A DNA stretch of 64,000 nucleotides from CAVRUD01 sp963849635. Lineage in GTDB: Bacteria; Chloroflexota; Chloroflexia; Thermomicrobiales; UBA6265. Every line of letters starts with the position of its first letter. Position 1 is the stretch's first letter. Below, in pieces: positions 52,745 to 61,068 of this stretch. Where the stretch lies: contig CAWKIA010000039.1 in the NCBI GenBank assembly GCA_963849635.1, positions 62,001-126,000 of the forward strand, read 5' to 3'. The notes under the pieces were generated by a model. That model searched no databases. It worked only from the letters and a program-made list of their open reading frames with translations, and was not told where the DNA came from. A program made the translations under genes and the position numbers.

Positions 52745-54431
52745 TCAGTCGACCGCGGCGGAGACGAGATCTTCGACCGGGTACTGCGTTGTGATTACGG
52801 CGCCGTTGAGAGGTAGTGCCCGCTGCGCTCCTTCTGGGAGCGAGGCCTTGGCGGCTCCGACGAAATCACGGAAGAGCGGGTGAGGGCGAGTCGGCCGGCT
52901 GCGGAATTCCGGATGGAATTGGACGCCGACGAAAAATGGGTGATCCTTCAGCTCCATGATCTCGGCCAGATTTCCATCTGGGGAGACGCCGCTGACGATC
53001 AGGCCGGCGGCCTCAAGCTGGGGCCGGTAAGTGTTGCTCACTTCGAACCGATGGCGGTGGCGCTCGAAGACGCTTGGGTCACCGTAGGCTCTGGCGGCGA
53101 TGGTGGTCGATTCGAGTCGGCACGGCCAAAGGCCGAGGCGCATCGTCCCGCCCATTTCGACTCCGTGTTGGCCCGGCATCAGGTCGATGACCGGATGGGG
53201 AGTCTCGGGATCGATCTCGGACGAATTGGCCCGTTCGAGGCCGCAGACATTGCGGGCGAACTCGATCACCGCCATGTGCAGGCCGTAGCAGATGCCGAAG
53301 TAGGGAATGCCGTGCTCGCGGGCGAACCGGGCGGCGGCGATCTTGCCCTCGGTCCCGCGAGGACCAAACCCTGGACCGACGAGAACACCCGAAACCCGGC
53401 GCAACGCCCGCTCCAGATCCTCCGGTCGCGGTCGTCTCGGAGTTGATCCATTCGATGTCGACGTTGACGTCTTCGGCCAGACCCGCGTGGGCAAGTGACT
53501 CGGCGATGCTCATGTAGGAATCGTGCAGATCGACGTACTTGCCGACGAGGGCGATTTTCACCGAGCCGCGCGGGCGCTTGATTCGCTCGACAAGATTCCG
53601 CCATTCGGCAAGGTCCGGCTCCCGCTGCGACAATCCGAAGTAGTTGGCAATGTAGCCGCCGAGACCCGATTCTTCCAGCATGAGGGGCACTTCGTAGATC
53701 GTGTCGGCGGTGGGCATGGGGATGACCGCTTCCCGCTCGACGTCGCAGAAGAGGGCGATCTTTTCCTTGACTTCCTCGGGGATCTCGCGGTCCGCCCGGC
53801 AGACGATCACATCCGGCTGGATACCCATCGAGCGCAGTTCGCGCACGCTCTGCTGGGTCGGCTTTGTCTTCATCTCACCGGTGCTGCCGATTTCAGGAAG
53901 CAGCGTGACGTGGATGTAGAGGGCGTTCTGGCGGCCGACTTCGCGCCGCATCTGGCGGATCGCCTCGATGAACGCCTGACCCTCGATGTCGCCGACGGTC
54001 CCGCCGACTTCGACGATGACGACATCCGACTCGTGCTGGCGAGAGGCGAGCTTGATCCGGGACTTGATCTCGTTGGTGATGTGGGGGATGACCTGGATCG
54101 TGCCGCCGAGATAGTCGCCGCGGCGTTCCTTGGCGATCACCGCCGAGTAGACCTGGCCGGTGGTGACGTTCGAGGCCCGGGAGAGGTTCTCGTCGGTGAA
54201 CCGTTCGTAGTGGCCGAGGTCGAGGTCGGTCTCGGCGCCATCGTCGGTGACGAAGACCTCGCCGTGCTGATACGGCGACATCGTGCCCGGATCGACATTG
54301 AGGTAAGGGTCGAGCTTCATGATCGAGACGCTGGCGCCGCGGCTCTTGATCAGGCGCCCAATCGACGCCGTGGTGATGCCCTTACCGACTGATGAGGCGA
54401 CCCCGCCCGTCACGAAGATGTACTTCGGCAT
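52745..54431 (-). pseudogene. pyrG: CTP synthase, frameshifted in this sequence
   Basis: The first frame begins with the synthetase domain: KYIFVTGGVASSVGKGITTA, PYQHGEVFVTDDGAETDLDLG and EVGGTVGDIEGQAFIEAIRQ. It breaks at about DIEWINSET, near 53440. The glutaminase domain is then read in the next minus frame: RPEDLERALRRVSGVLVGPG, IPYFGICYGLHMAVIEFARN (catalytic Cys) and FFVGVQFHPEF with the His-Glu pair. Removing one base near GACGACCGCGACC joins them into a 561-residue protein of family size. CTP synthase is normally essential, so an error in this sequence is likely. It lies between purE (convergent) and the MBL hydrolase gene. Confidence 0.95.
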
Positions 54432-54512
54432 TTCCGTCTCCCCGGGATGCGCGCCGTCAGTCGAGCCACTGCCTACCGAAAAAGTCTGTCGATTGCCTCG
54501 TCTTCCGTGCTG

Positions 54513-55169
54513 CTATCTGCGGGCGGCTTCTGCCTCCGGCCGCAACACCACAAGCCGCATGACTTCTGTCAGTTCAGACGCGCGAAGAGCGAGTTTGTCT
54601 TCTGGCTCTGGTACCGGTACGCCCAGGTGCTTGCAGAAATCTTCGACCGTTCCCAGCGACTTGTCGCCGATCTCGGTCTGATACTGCATCGGGATGACGA
54701 GCTTGGGCTCCAGCGCGGTGACGACCTCGGCCGCGACGGTCGGGCTCATCACGTCGCCACCTCCGGCCGGAACCAGGAGAACGTCGACGTTGCTCAGGGC
54801 TTCAGCGTTTTCCTCGGTCAGGGCATGGCCGAGATCGCCCAGATGGCAGATCCGCATGCCCTCAACCTCGATGATGTAGATGGTGTTGTAGCCGCGGAGC
54901 TTGCCCTTCTCGTCGTCGTGGTAGGTGCGGATGCCGGTGATGAAGATGTCGTGCATCTCGTACTCGCCGGGACCACGCACGGATTGGTACTCGGACTTGA
55001 TCAGTCCAAGGTTGGCGTGTCCCTTGTGCTCGTGGGAGATAGTGACGACATCGGCGGTCTGCTTAGCGACCGCAAAGCCGGTCGAGCGGTCAACCGGGTC
55101 GGTGAGTACCGTCGCCTCGCGGGCGCGGATCCGAAAGCAATTGTGTCCTAGCCAACGAAACTCAGCCAT
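54513..55169 (-). CDS. MBL-fold metal-dependent hydrolase (UPF0173-like)
   Basis: This 218-residue protein starts MAEFRWLGHNCFRIRAREA. It has VVTISHEHKGHANL as its metal motif, a GPGEYEMHDIFITGIRTYHDDE block, and HLGDLGHALTEE. The first motif reads HxHxxH, without the usual following DH pair, so the metal site is atypical. Members have weak esterase, lactonase or RNase annotations and unknown natural substrates. The ATG at 55169 is used because the frame from 55427 is not conserved. A minus-strand promoter candidate is at 55383-55411. Confidence 0.82.
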   Translation of the reverse strand: MAEFRWLGHNCFRIRAREATVLTDPVDRSTGFAVAKQTADVVTISHEHKGHANLGLIKSEYQSVRGPGEYEMHDIFITGIRTYHDDEKGKLRGYNTIYIIEVEGMRICHLGDLGHALTEENAEALSNVDVLLVPAGGGDVMSPTVAAEVVTALEPKLVIPMQYQTEIGDKSLGTVEDFCKHLGVPVPEPEDKLALRASELTEVMRLVVLRPEAEAARR

Positions 55170-55382
55170 TGCCCACCAAAGAACAGCGTCGAGGCAGCGA
55201 TCGGGCCTCGACGCACGCAAAAATCGAGCCAGGTCGCAGATCCCCTCAATCCGGCTCGACGGGTGACGTGAGCGCGGGTCGCGGGGGCGAGCTTCCAAAG
55301 CTACGAAAAAACGATCGCAAAAGAGGGGGCTAGCAGGCGCCGGGAAAAACGAATGACCGCGAACGATCCTACGGCCTCTCTC

Positions 55383-55411
55383 AGTGTACCACGGGGCATC
55401 GCGTCGTCCAA
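55383..55411 (-). promoter_or_regulatory. candidate promoter of the MBL hydrolase gene
   Basis: On the minus strand, TTGGAC (-35, 55406-55411), a 17-base spacer and TACACT (-10, 55383-55388) are preceded by TGG in extended -10 style. The leader would be about 200 bases. It lies just downstream of the recX stop. Confidence 0.4.
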
Positions 55412-55454
55412 GAGTTAATCCGAACACGTGTGCGCGTGTACGGCCACCGGCTTC

Positions 55455-56180
55455 TTACTCGGAATCACCGTCGCCTTCATGGTCCTCGTCGCCCTCGGCC
55501 TCGCCAAACACCCGCTGCAATACCGGCCCAATGACGTCAAATCCATAGCCGCGTCTACCGAGAAATCCCGCCAACCGTCGTCTGGCAACCTGTGGATCGA
55601 GGCCGGAATACGAACGAAGCTTGCCGTTTGCCAGTTCAAGCGCTGCGGCGAACTCGTCTGGTTCGGCGGCGTCGATGGCGGAACGCGCGACCTCGCGGTC
55701 GACCCCTTTGTGACGGAGTTCCTGCTCCAGCAGCCTTCTTCCCCTGGGTCGGTTGGCCTCGCGGTTTTCCACCCAGTACCGGGCGAAGTCGGCGTCATCG
55801 ACGTAATTCCAACCTTCGAGCCGCTGCAGCGCCTCCTCGATCGCTGGTTCCGCGAAACCATTTTGCTTCAGCCGGGAGCGCACCTCCTGGCTTGATCTCG
55901 GCCGACGGGCCAGGAGATTGAGGGCAGATCCGGTCGCTCGCCCTACTTCATCTTTGGCCACAAGCGCCTTGACCCGGTCGGTGTCAAGCTCCTCACCGAC
56001 ACGCACGCCTTCGGTCAGCGCAATCTCCAGCGAGATGCCGAAGGAGAACTTGCCATCGATGAACACGCTAACCCGCTCCGGATCACGAACCTGGGATTTC
56101 ATCTCGGTTACGGTGCCGCCCTCTAGCGTCGGAGGGGGGAGAGCATCCACGTTTGGTCTTCGTCGTCGCCGGTTGAACAT
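55455..56180 (-). CDS. recX: regulatory protein RecX
   Basis: This 241-residue RecX protein inhibits RecA filament growth. Signature segments are ALNLLARRPRSSQEVRSRLKQ, NYVDDADFARYWVENREANR, and the three-helix repeat RGRRLLEQELRHKGVDREVA. It has a long N-terminal extension of about 85 residues with a DUF-like RVSVFIDGKFSFGISLEIAL beta segment, as in some actinobacterial and Chloroflexota RecX. recA is not in the window. Confidence 0.92.
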   Translation of the reverse strand: MFNRRRRRPNVDALPPPTLEGGTVTEMKSQVRDPERVSVFIDGKFSFGISLEIALTEGVRVGEELDTDRVKALVAKDEVGRATGSALNLLARRPRSSQEVRSRLKQNGFAEPAIEEALQRLEGWNYVDDADFARYWVENREANRPRGRRLLEQELRHKGVDREVARSAIDAAEPDEFAAALELANGKLRSYSGLDPQVARRRLAGFLGRRGYGFDVIGPVLQRVFGEAEGDEDHEGDGDSE

Positions 56181-56737
56181 CGTCGTTCCTTACCCCCGGG
56201 CGAACCTCAACAATCGAACACACCTCGGCCGCATGGTACTGGACTCATGATTGAAGGGTGAGTCCCGACTCGCGATTCAGGGAGGTTGAGCTCTCGAGTA
56301 CGGCCTTTGGGTGAATGACCTAGGATCATTGGAACACCCGAAGTTTGTATCTTGCGCTACTGACCGGTACCTGAGAAAAGTGTCTCTGCGATGGAGATTT
56401 GTGCCTAGGAATGCAAGGTCCGACGATCACCCGCGCCGTCGTATTCGGTTGACGAGATACCACGCACGTCGAGATCCGCCGTCGCGACGGCGTGCAAATG
56501 CCTTCCGTGCGGACGAACCTTCGTTTTCGCGATCATTCGCCGGAAGCGGTACTTTGACATTGTGTCACTATTTCGAAGGTAATTGCGGTAAATCTACGTT
56601 CCAATCCTGTCATTGCCCGATTGTGCCCTTACTGAGTACAGTGTTCATGCTTTGCAGGGCGCGTTGATCAAGTTGGCAATCGCGCCCGAGAGCTCCCCGC
56701 ACAATTCAAACCCCGCGAGATCCAGGGGGCTGGGCCG
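56181..56737. other. intergenic region of about 560 bp, AT-richer, no convincing gene
   Basis: This stretch lies between recX and the SH3/L,D-transpeptidase gene. It is less GC-rich than its surroundings. It contains a perfect TTGACA (56554-56559) with only weak -10 candidates, and a TTGCCC/TACAGT pair with an 18-base spacer (56613-56642) that could drive the transpeptidase gene. A 118-codon plus-strand frame (56311-56667) has no recognisable protein and odd composition. Confidence 0.45.
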
Positions 56738-57703
56738 ATGGCACGTTCGGCAGGAGTGGAGGGACTCCATGTCCGGCGCGGCGGCTTTGCCGTCGTTCGG
56801 CGTGGACTGGTTTTCGCAGTGGTGCTGGCGCTGCTCGGAGTGGGATGGCTGGCCCCAAGAGCAGAGGCGGCATCCGGTGAGGCTATCGTCGCGACCGATG
56901 TGTTGAATGTACGCGCGGAGCCTTGGCTCGGCGCCGAGATACTCAATCAGGTTGTGTGGGGGGAATCACTTTGGATTTTAGACGGACCGACCGAGGGTAA
57001 CTGGTACCACGTCAGCTACTGGGGTGATTTCACCGGTTGGGTATTCGGCGATTATCTGAGCATTGGCGGTGTCGGCGGCTACGCCGTGGAAGCGCCAATG
57101 AGCGGCGATGCCGGCCTCGGCATCGCGGCGTGGGTCGGAACCGACGCGCTCAACGTTCGGGCCTCCCCTTCGCAGAACGCGGAAGCGATCGACCTTGTCT
57201 GGTCGGGTGATTCGGTCACGGTCATCGGGTACGAACAAAACGGTTACGTCCCGATCAGTCACTGGAGCGGACACGCCTGGATTTTGGCGTCGAGCGTCGG
57301 CTACGACGGTCCGGCCGGGGCCGAGCGGTGGATCGATATCGACCGTAGTTCGTCGATGGTGACACTCTTTGAAGGCGATGTCGCTCTGGCGTCCTATTGG
57401 TCTGCCCAAGGGCGCGACCAGAGCGACGACGGCTTCTACGCCACTGCAAACGGTACCTACTACGTCTTCTCCAAAGAACAGGGGTTGGTCTGGACCGACT
57501 GGGGCCAGGTCTACATCACCGATTGGGTCGGCTTCGATCCGTATCGACACAATGGTTTCCACTCGTACTCGAAGGACGAGAACGGAAACATCATGGAGAA
57601 CGGGTCGGCACCCACCGGGGGATGTGTCGCCCTTGGACCTGGGGCCTCCAGCGCGGTCTTCGACTTCGCGCGGCTTGGCACTCGTGTCGAGGTTCACTGG
57701 TAA
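56738..57703 (+). CDS. secreted protein with two SH3b domains and an L,D-transpeptidase-like domain
   Basis: This 321-residue protein has a signal peptide (VFAVVLALLGVGWLAPRAEA) and two bacterial SH3 repeats (IVATDVLNVRAEPWLGAEIL and AWVGTDALNVRASPSQNAEA). A C-terminal YkuD-type domain starts near RWIDIDRSSSMVTLFEG. The catalytic region reads NGFHSYSKDENGN and then SAPTGGCVALG, so the cysteine and the first His are kept while the usual SHGC has become TGGC. It probably remodels or binds the cell wall. It is followed by a 44-base hairpin terminator. Confidence 0.85.
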   Translation: MARSAGVEGLHVRRGGFAVVRRGLVFAVVLALLGVGWLAPRAEAASGEAIVATDVLNVRAEPWLGAEILNQVVWGESLWILDGPTEGNWYHVSYWGDFTGWVFGDYLSIGGVGGYAVEAPMSGDAGLGIAAWVGTDALNVRASPSQNAEAIDLVWSGDSVTVIGYEQNGYVPISHWSGHAWILASSVGYDGPAGAERWIDIDRSSSMVTLFEGDVALASYWSAQGRDQSDDGFYATANGTYYVFSKEQGLVWTDWGQVYITDWVGFDPYRHNGFHSYSKDENGNIMENGSAPTGGCVALGPGASSAVFDFARLGTRVEVHW

Positions 57704-57722
57704 CCTCGTGCTTGCGGATCAC

Positions 57723-57766
57723 GCAACGACGAGGGGCGGCGCTTCTGCGCCGCCCCTCGTCGTTGC
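57723..57766. terminator. strong hairpin between convergent genes
   Basis: A perfect 20-bp stem with loop TTCT lies 20 bases past the SH3/L,D-transpeptidase stop and 21 bases from the end of the convergent ferritin-like gene. It has no long T run and probably terminates both directions. Confidence 0.7.
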
Positions 57767-57786
57767 ATTCGGAACCGAAGCGCCGG

Positions 57787-58392
57787 CTAATTCTTGTCGG
57801 TAGCTTTCCAGACTTTGTCGACGACGGCGCGAGTCACGCTCGGAGCGTTGGCGTCGACGATTGGAAGGTTGTCCTTCCGCAGCTCTTCGAGCACGACATC
57901 CTCAACGATGTGATTGATCTCTTGCACGGCGGCCGCATGCCCGGTGAGGCACTTCTCGGCCAACTTGGCGGTGGCGGTGTCTCCTAGGGCCGTTGCCGTT
58001 GTGTGCAGCATCGTGTGGCCGATCGCCGCCAGATTGAACGCGGTGTAGTCGTCTCGGAGAGCCTTCGAGATGCTCTCGGCACGAACCTTATCGATCAGTC
58101 CGGCGGCCTTGCCCAGGATCGTCGTGCCGACCTTGACAACTGGGTTGCCTGCTGTCGAGCCGATCTCAGATTGGCGCGCCTTCAGGGCATCACGATTGCC
58201 CTTGACCATGTCGTGGAATCGCTGCACTACCGGTGCAACTGTCGGGCTGTCCTTGGTGAGGGTAAGCTGTCGGTCAAGCGCCTCTTCCATGTGGCTTTCC
58301 AGCGCAACCATATCGCCTAGCCAATCGGCGATCGTCTTGCTTCCGGCATCAATCGGGGCGGACACAGTCGTCTGGGTTTCGCTCGCAGTCAT
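57787..58392 (-). CDS. DUF892/YciE-like ferritin-fold protein
   Basis: This 201-residue all-helical protein has the pattern of four-helix ferritin-like DUF892 proteins: LGDMVALESHMEEALDRQL, FHDMVKGNRDALKARQSEI, TAFNLAAIGHTMLHTTATALG and TGHAAAVQEINHIVEDVVL. Metal-binding positions (Glu and His) are suggested but not complete by eye. Members are stress-induced. It has no membrane segment. It is convergent with the SH3 protein gene and divided from znuB by about 155 bases. Confidence 0.7.
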   Translation of the reverse strand: MTASETQTTVSAPIDAGSKTIADWLGDMVALESHMEEALDRQLTLTKDSPTVAPVVQRFHDMVKGNRDALKARQSEIGSTAGNPVVKVGTTILGKAAGLIDKVRAESISKALRDDYTAFNLAAIGHTMLHTTATALGDTATAKLAEKCLTGHAAAVQEINHIVEDVVLEELRKDNLPIVDANAPSVTRAVVDKVWKATDKN

Positions 58393-58547
58393 AAATCTTC
58401 TCCTTAGTTGCGCTGCTCGTTCCAGCGTCGAACCACCCTTGGTTCGCTTTCGAGCTACGCAATCGACGTTCCACAGTCGAGCCTGCTTGCGCTTTCTCGC
58501 GCCGTGAAACGTGTCAAAAGGAGATTTAGGCTACACAAGAGAGAAAC

Positions 58548-59465
58548 CTAGCTCGCCTGGGAGTTCGCCACCGGCGCGAATTCATCCCGCTCTGGATGAG
58601 CGAAGTGAAGCCGCCGTCGCAGTCGCACCGTGATGATGCCGGCGCGCGGGGCGAAGAGGTAAACCAGAAGGAAAACGCCCGTCGCTACAAGAACGACGCT
58701 CGCGCCAGACGCATATCCCCAGTAGTACGACAGGTAGAGTCCCAAGATCCCGGATGCCGCGCCTAATCCGGCGGCCAGCGTGGTCATGACGGCCAGTTGA
58801 TCGGTCAAGAGTCGAGCGGTGGCCGCGGGTGTTACCAACATAGCGAGGACGAGCACGTTCCCGACCGTTTGCAGTGAGACGACGATCGCCAGCGAGAGCA
58901 TCAGCAAAAAGAGCTGATCGTAGTGCCATAGCCGAAGTCCGCTCGCCTGAGCAAACGTCCGATCGAACGCGACGGTAACGAGTTCGCGCCGGAAGGCGTA
59001 CATCGTGACCAGGACTACCACTCCGACGAGACCAGTCAGGAGCAGGTCGTCGCGAGTCACGCCCAGGATCGTGCCAAGCAAGAACGCATTGAGGTCCCGC
59101 GCATATGCGTCTTGGGTTGAAATCAAGACGATGCCCAGGGCGAACGCCCCTGCGAAGAGCACGCCGATCGCTGTGTCGTTCGTGATTCTGCCGCCTTGCG
59201 AGACTGCGCCGATGATCGTCGAGACGATCACCGCGGCCAGCAGCGCTCCAAGCAAAAAATTACCTCCGAAGATAAAGGCAATGACCACGCCCGGAAAGAT
59301 CGCGTGGGCGAGGGCGTCGCCCATGAAGGCCAGACCCCGGAGAATCACGAAGGTGCCGGTCACTCCGCAGATGACTCCGACCATCGTGATGGCAATGAAC
59401 GCGTGTTGCATGAATTGGCGCTGCCAGGGGTCCGCCAGCCAATCGAGTATTAATCCCGGACTCAT
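58548..59465 (-). CDS. znuB: metal ABC transporter permease (ZnuB/MntB, ABC-3 family)
   Basis: This 305-residue membrane protein has about eight helices. ABC-3 segments are TGTFVILRGLAFMGDALAHAIFPGVVIAF, AIGVLFAGAFALGIVLIST and NVLVLAMLVTPAATARLLTD. It forms the channel for zinc or manganese import with the ATPase encoded just upstream, whose stop overlaps the ATG by four bases. The zinc versus manganese choice is open. The solute-binding protein gene (znuA type) is not in the window. The Fur/Zur gene nearby supports zinc or iron control. Confidence 0.88.
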   Translation of the reverse strand: MSPGLILDWLADPWQRQFMQHAFIAITMVGVICGVTGTFVILRGLAFMGDALAHAIFPGVVIAFIFGGNFLLGALLAAVIVSTIIGAVSQGGRITNDTAIGVLFAGAFALGIVLISTQDAYARDLNAFLLGTILGVTRDDLLLTGLVGVVVLVTMYAFRRELVTVAFDRTFAQASGLRLWHYDQLFLLMLSLAIVVSLQTVGNVLVLAMLVTPAATARLLTDQLAVMTTLAAGLGAASGILGLYLSYYWGYASGASVVLVATGVFLLVYLFAPRAGIITVRLRRRLHFAHPERDEFAPVANSQAS

Positions 59466-60281
59466 CGAGCATCCTGCAGTTCAACAATTCGTGCAGTCGC
59501 GACCACCGGGAGCTCCGAAGCGGAGTGCGCCGGAACTAGTATCGCTTGGCCGCCGAACGTCTCCCTGAGATTTTCCTCAGTCAAGACCTCGGATGGCGGT
59601 CCCAATGCGACCGACCTGCGGTTGACAAGCAAGATGCGATCGGAGATTTGGGCGGCCTGGGTGAGATCGTGGGTGGCGAACAGGATAGTCATACCTTGAG
59701 CACGAAATCCGCGGAACAGGCTCAACAGGAGCTCCTGAGTCGGAGCGTCGACGCCGCCGAACGGTTCATCGAGCAGCATCAAGTCGCCGCCCTGCAGGAT
59801 GGCCCGGGCGAGGAAGACCCGCTGCTGTTGGCCCCCGGAAAGGGTACCGATTTGGACGGGAGCCAGATGGGCAATGCCCACCTGGTCAAGGGCATGCAGC
59901 GCCGCCTGCCGGTCCGCCGCTCCCCGTGGCCGCCAGCGCGGCTGTCTCCGAAAGCGACCCATCATGGCGACGTCGAGCACGCTGACCGGAAAAGTCCAGT
60001 CCACTCCCGCTCGCTGGGGAACATAGACGACCGACGGATCGGGGCAGCCAATTCGCGAAACCGCGCAATCTGGCGACGCCGTGCGACGGCGGCAGAATCC
60101 CAGCGATGACGCGCAGGATGGTGCTCTTCCCGGCGCCATTTGGGCCAACCAGGCTGACGATCTCGGCCGGTCGAATCGTGGCACAGATGTCTTCGATGGC
60201 GGACCGCTGGCCGAAGTGAACCGAAACGTCGTTCAGCTCCAGGAGTGCGGGATCGCCAGGGTGTGCCGATGACGAGATCAT
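59462..60281 (-). pseudogene. znuC: metal ABC transporter ATP-binding protein, frameshifted in this sequence
   Basis: Starting MISSSAHPGDPALLELNDVS (ATG at 60281), the N-terminal part has Walker A LVGPNGAGKSTILRVIAGIL and then breaks after HGVARLRGF, near 60050-60085. The remaining part is in the next minus frame: SVVYVPQRAGVDWTFPVSVL (Q-loop), the LSGGQQQRVFLARAIL signature, and LMLLDEPFGGVDAPTQELLL (Walker B). Removing one base gives a normal metal-type ATPase of about 272 residues. It overlaps znuB by four bases, so the two act together. A strong promoter and a dyad lie upstream. Confidence 0.88.
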
Positions 60282-60366
60282 GGGGGCGGAACCGGAACCT
60301 TTCGAACGGGCGTAGCGTTGAGACAGGGAAGATCGCCGGTCTGCCGTAAGGTGGACCGGTCCATGG

Positions 60367-60397
60367 AGACTAGCAATATTGAGACGTTGTGTCAATA
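60367..60397 (-). promoter_or_regulatory. promoter and dyad of the znuCB-type operon
   Basis: On the minus strand, TTGACA (-35, 60390-60395), a 17-base spacer and TAGTCT (-10, 60367-60372) with an extended TG form a good promoter. TATTGA-N9-TCAATA (60377-60397) overlaps the -35 box, which is a natural place for a metal-responsive repressor such as the neighbouring Fur/Zur protein. Confidence 0.55.
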
Positions 60398-60438
60398 AGC
60401 GATCGGGGAGGAGGTGGGAGCCAATCAGGGCTAGGTGA

Positions 60439-60921
60439 CTACGCCGATTGGCGCCCTAGCGAATCCGGGCGCTGGCACGATGGACACACGCCGAATACTT
60501 CGAGCAGATGACCACTTATCGCATAGTCGGTATTCCGGCGCAGGTCGTTGACGAGTTCATCGACCGGGCAGGCGGTGAATGCCACGGTCGAGCCACAGCC
60601 GGAGCACACCAGATGATGGCGGTGACCAGGAGTGCCGACAACATAGGCGGGGTGTCCGCCAGGCTGGAGGATCCGGGTGACGACATCGATCGAGGCCAGG
60701 ATCTCGAGTGTTCGATAGACCGTTGCCCGCCCCAACGAACCATCCCCCGACCGAACGACCGCGACCAGTTGCTCGGCGGTGAACGGCCGGTCGTACTGAA
60801 GAACAGACTCGACCACGGCGAGTCGGGGCGCGGTCGAGCGATAGCCATGACGAGTGAGCGCCTCAACGACCTGGGCCACCGTCGGGTTTTCCTGCTTGCC
60901 GAAACCTGAATGATTATTCAC
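60439..60921 (-). CDS. Fur/Zur family transcriptional regulator
   Basis: This 160-residue protein, from a GTG at 60921, has a winged-helix DNA-binding domain (TRHGYRSTAPRLAVVESVLQ, ATVYRTLEILA) and a metal-binding C-terminal domain. Zinc residues appear in GHRHHLVCSGCGSTVAFTAC and VCPSCQ. The family includes Fur, Zur, Mur and PerR. Zur-type control is suggested by the znuCB-like transporter next door, although the exact metal is not readable. A longer frame extends to 61122, but that region overlaps the divergent gene's leader. A palindrome overlaps its start. Confidence 0.9.
   Translation of the reverse strand: MNNHSGFGKQENPTVAQVVEALTRHGYRSTAPRLAVVESVLQYDRPFTAEQLVAVVRSGDGSLGRATVYRTLEILASIDVVTRILQPGGHPAYVVGTPGHRHHLVCSGCGSTVAFTACPVDELVNDLRRNTDYAISGHLLEVFGVCPSCQRPDSLGRQSA
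60907..60920. promoter_or_regulatory. Fur/Zur-like palindrome overlapping the start of the regulator gene
   Basis: TGAAT-GATT-ATTCA, a 14-bp palindrome, touches the GTG start of the Fur/Zur gene. It resembles Fur- and Zur-box half sites such as TGAAAATGATTTTCA. Autoregulation of the metal regulator is a plausible reading. Confidence 0.5.
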
Positions 60922-61068
60922 GTGAGGAAGCGTATCACATCGCCGGCTCGGTCTCAGGATCGGCGGGCCGGAACGTACCCCATGATCCGCGTGCGACAAT
61001 GTGTGTTCATATGGGCGCCATACCAAGGCGCGACGAGGCCACTTGTGGGACCTGAGGCAGCACGACCA

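Noticed and set aside
56311..56667. 118-codon plus-strand frame in the AT-richer gap
   Set aside because: Composition is unlike neighbouring genes, with no ribosome binding site or recognisable motif.
13942..60281. Programmed frameshifting as the explanation of the broken genes
   Set aside because: The six breaks have different local sequence, no slippery motif was seen, and they fall in unrelated genes. A sequence error fits better.
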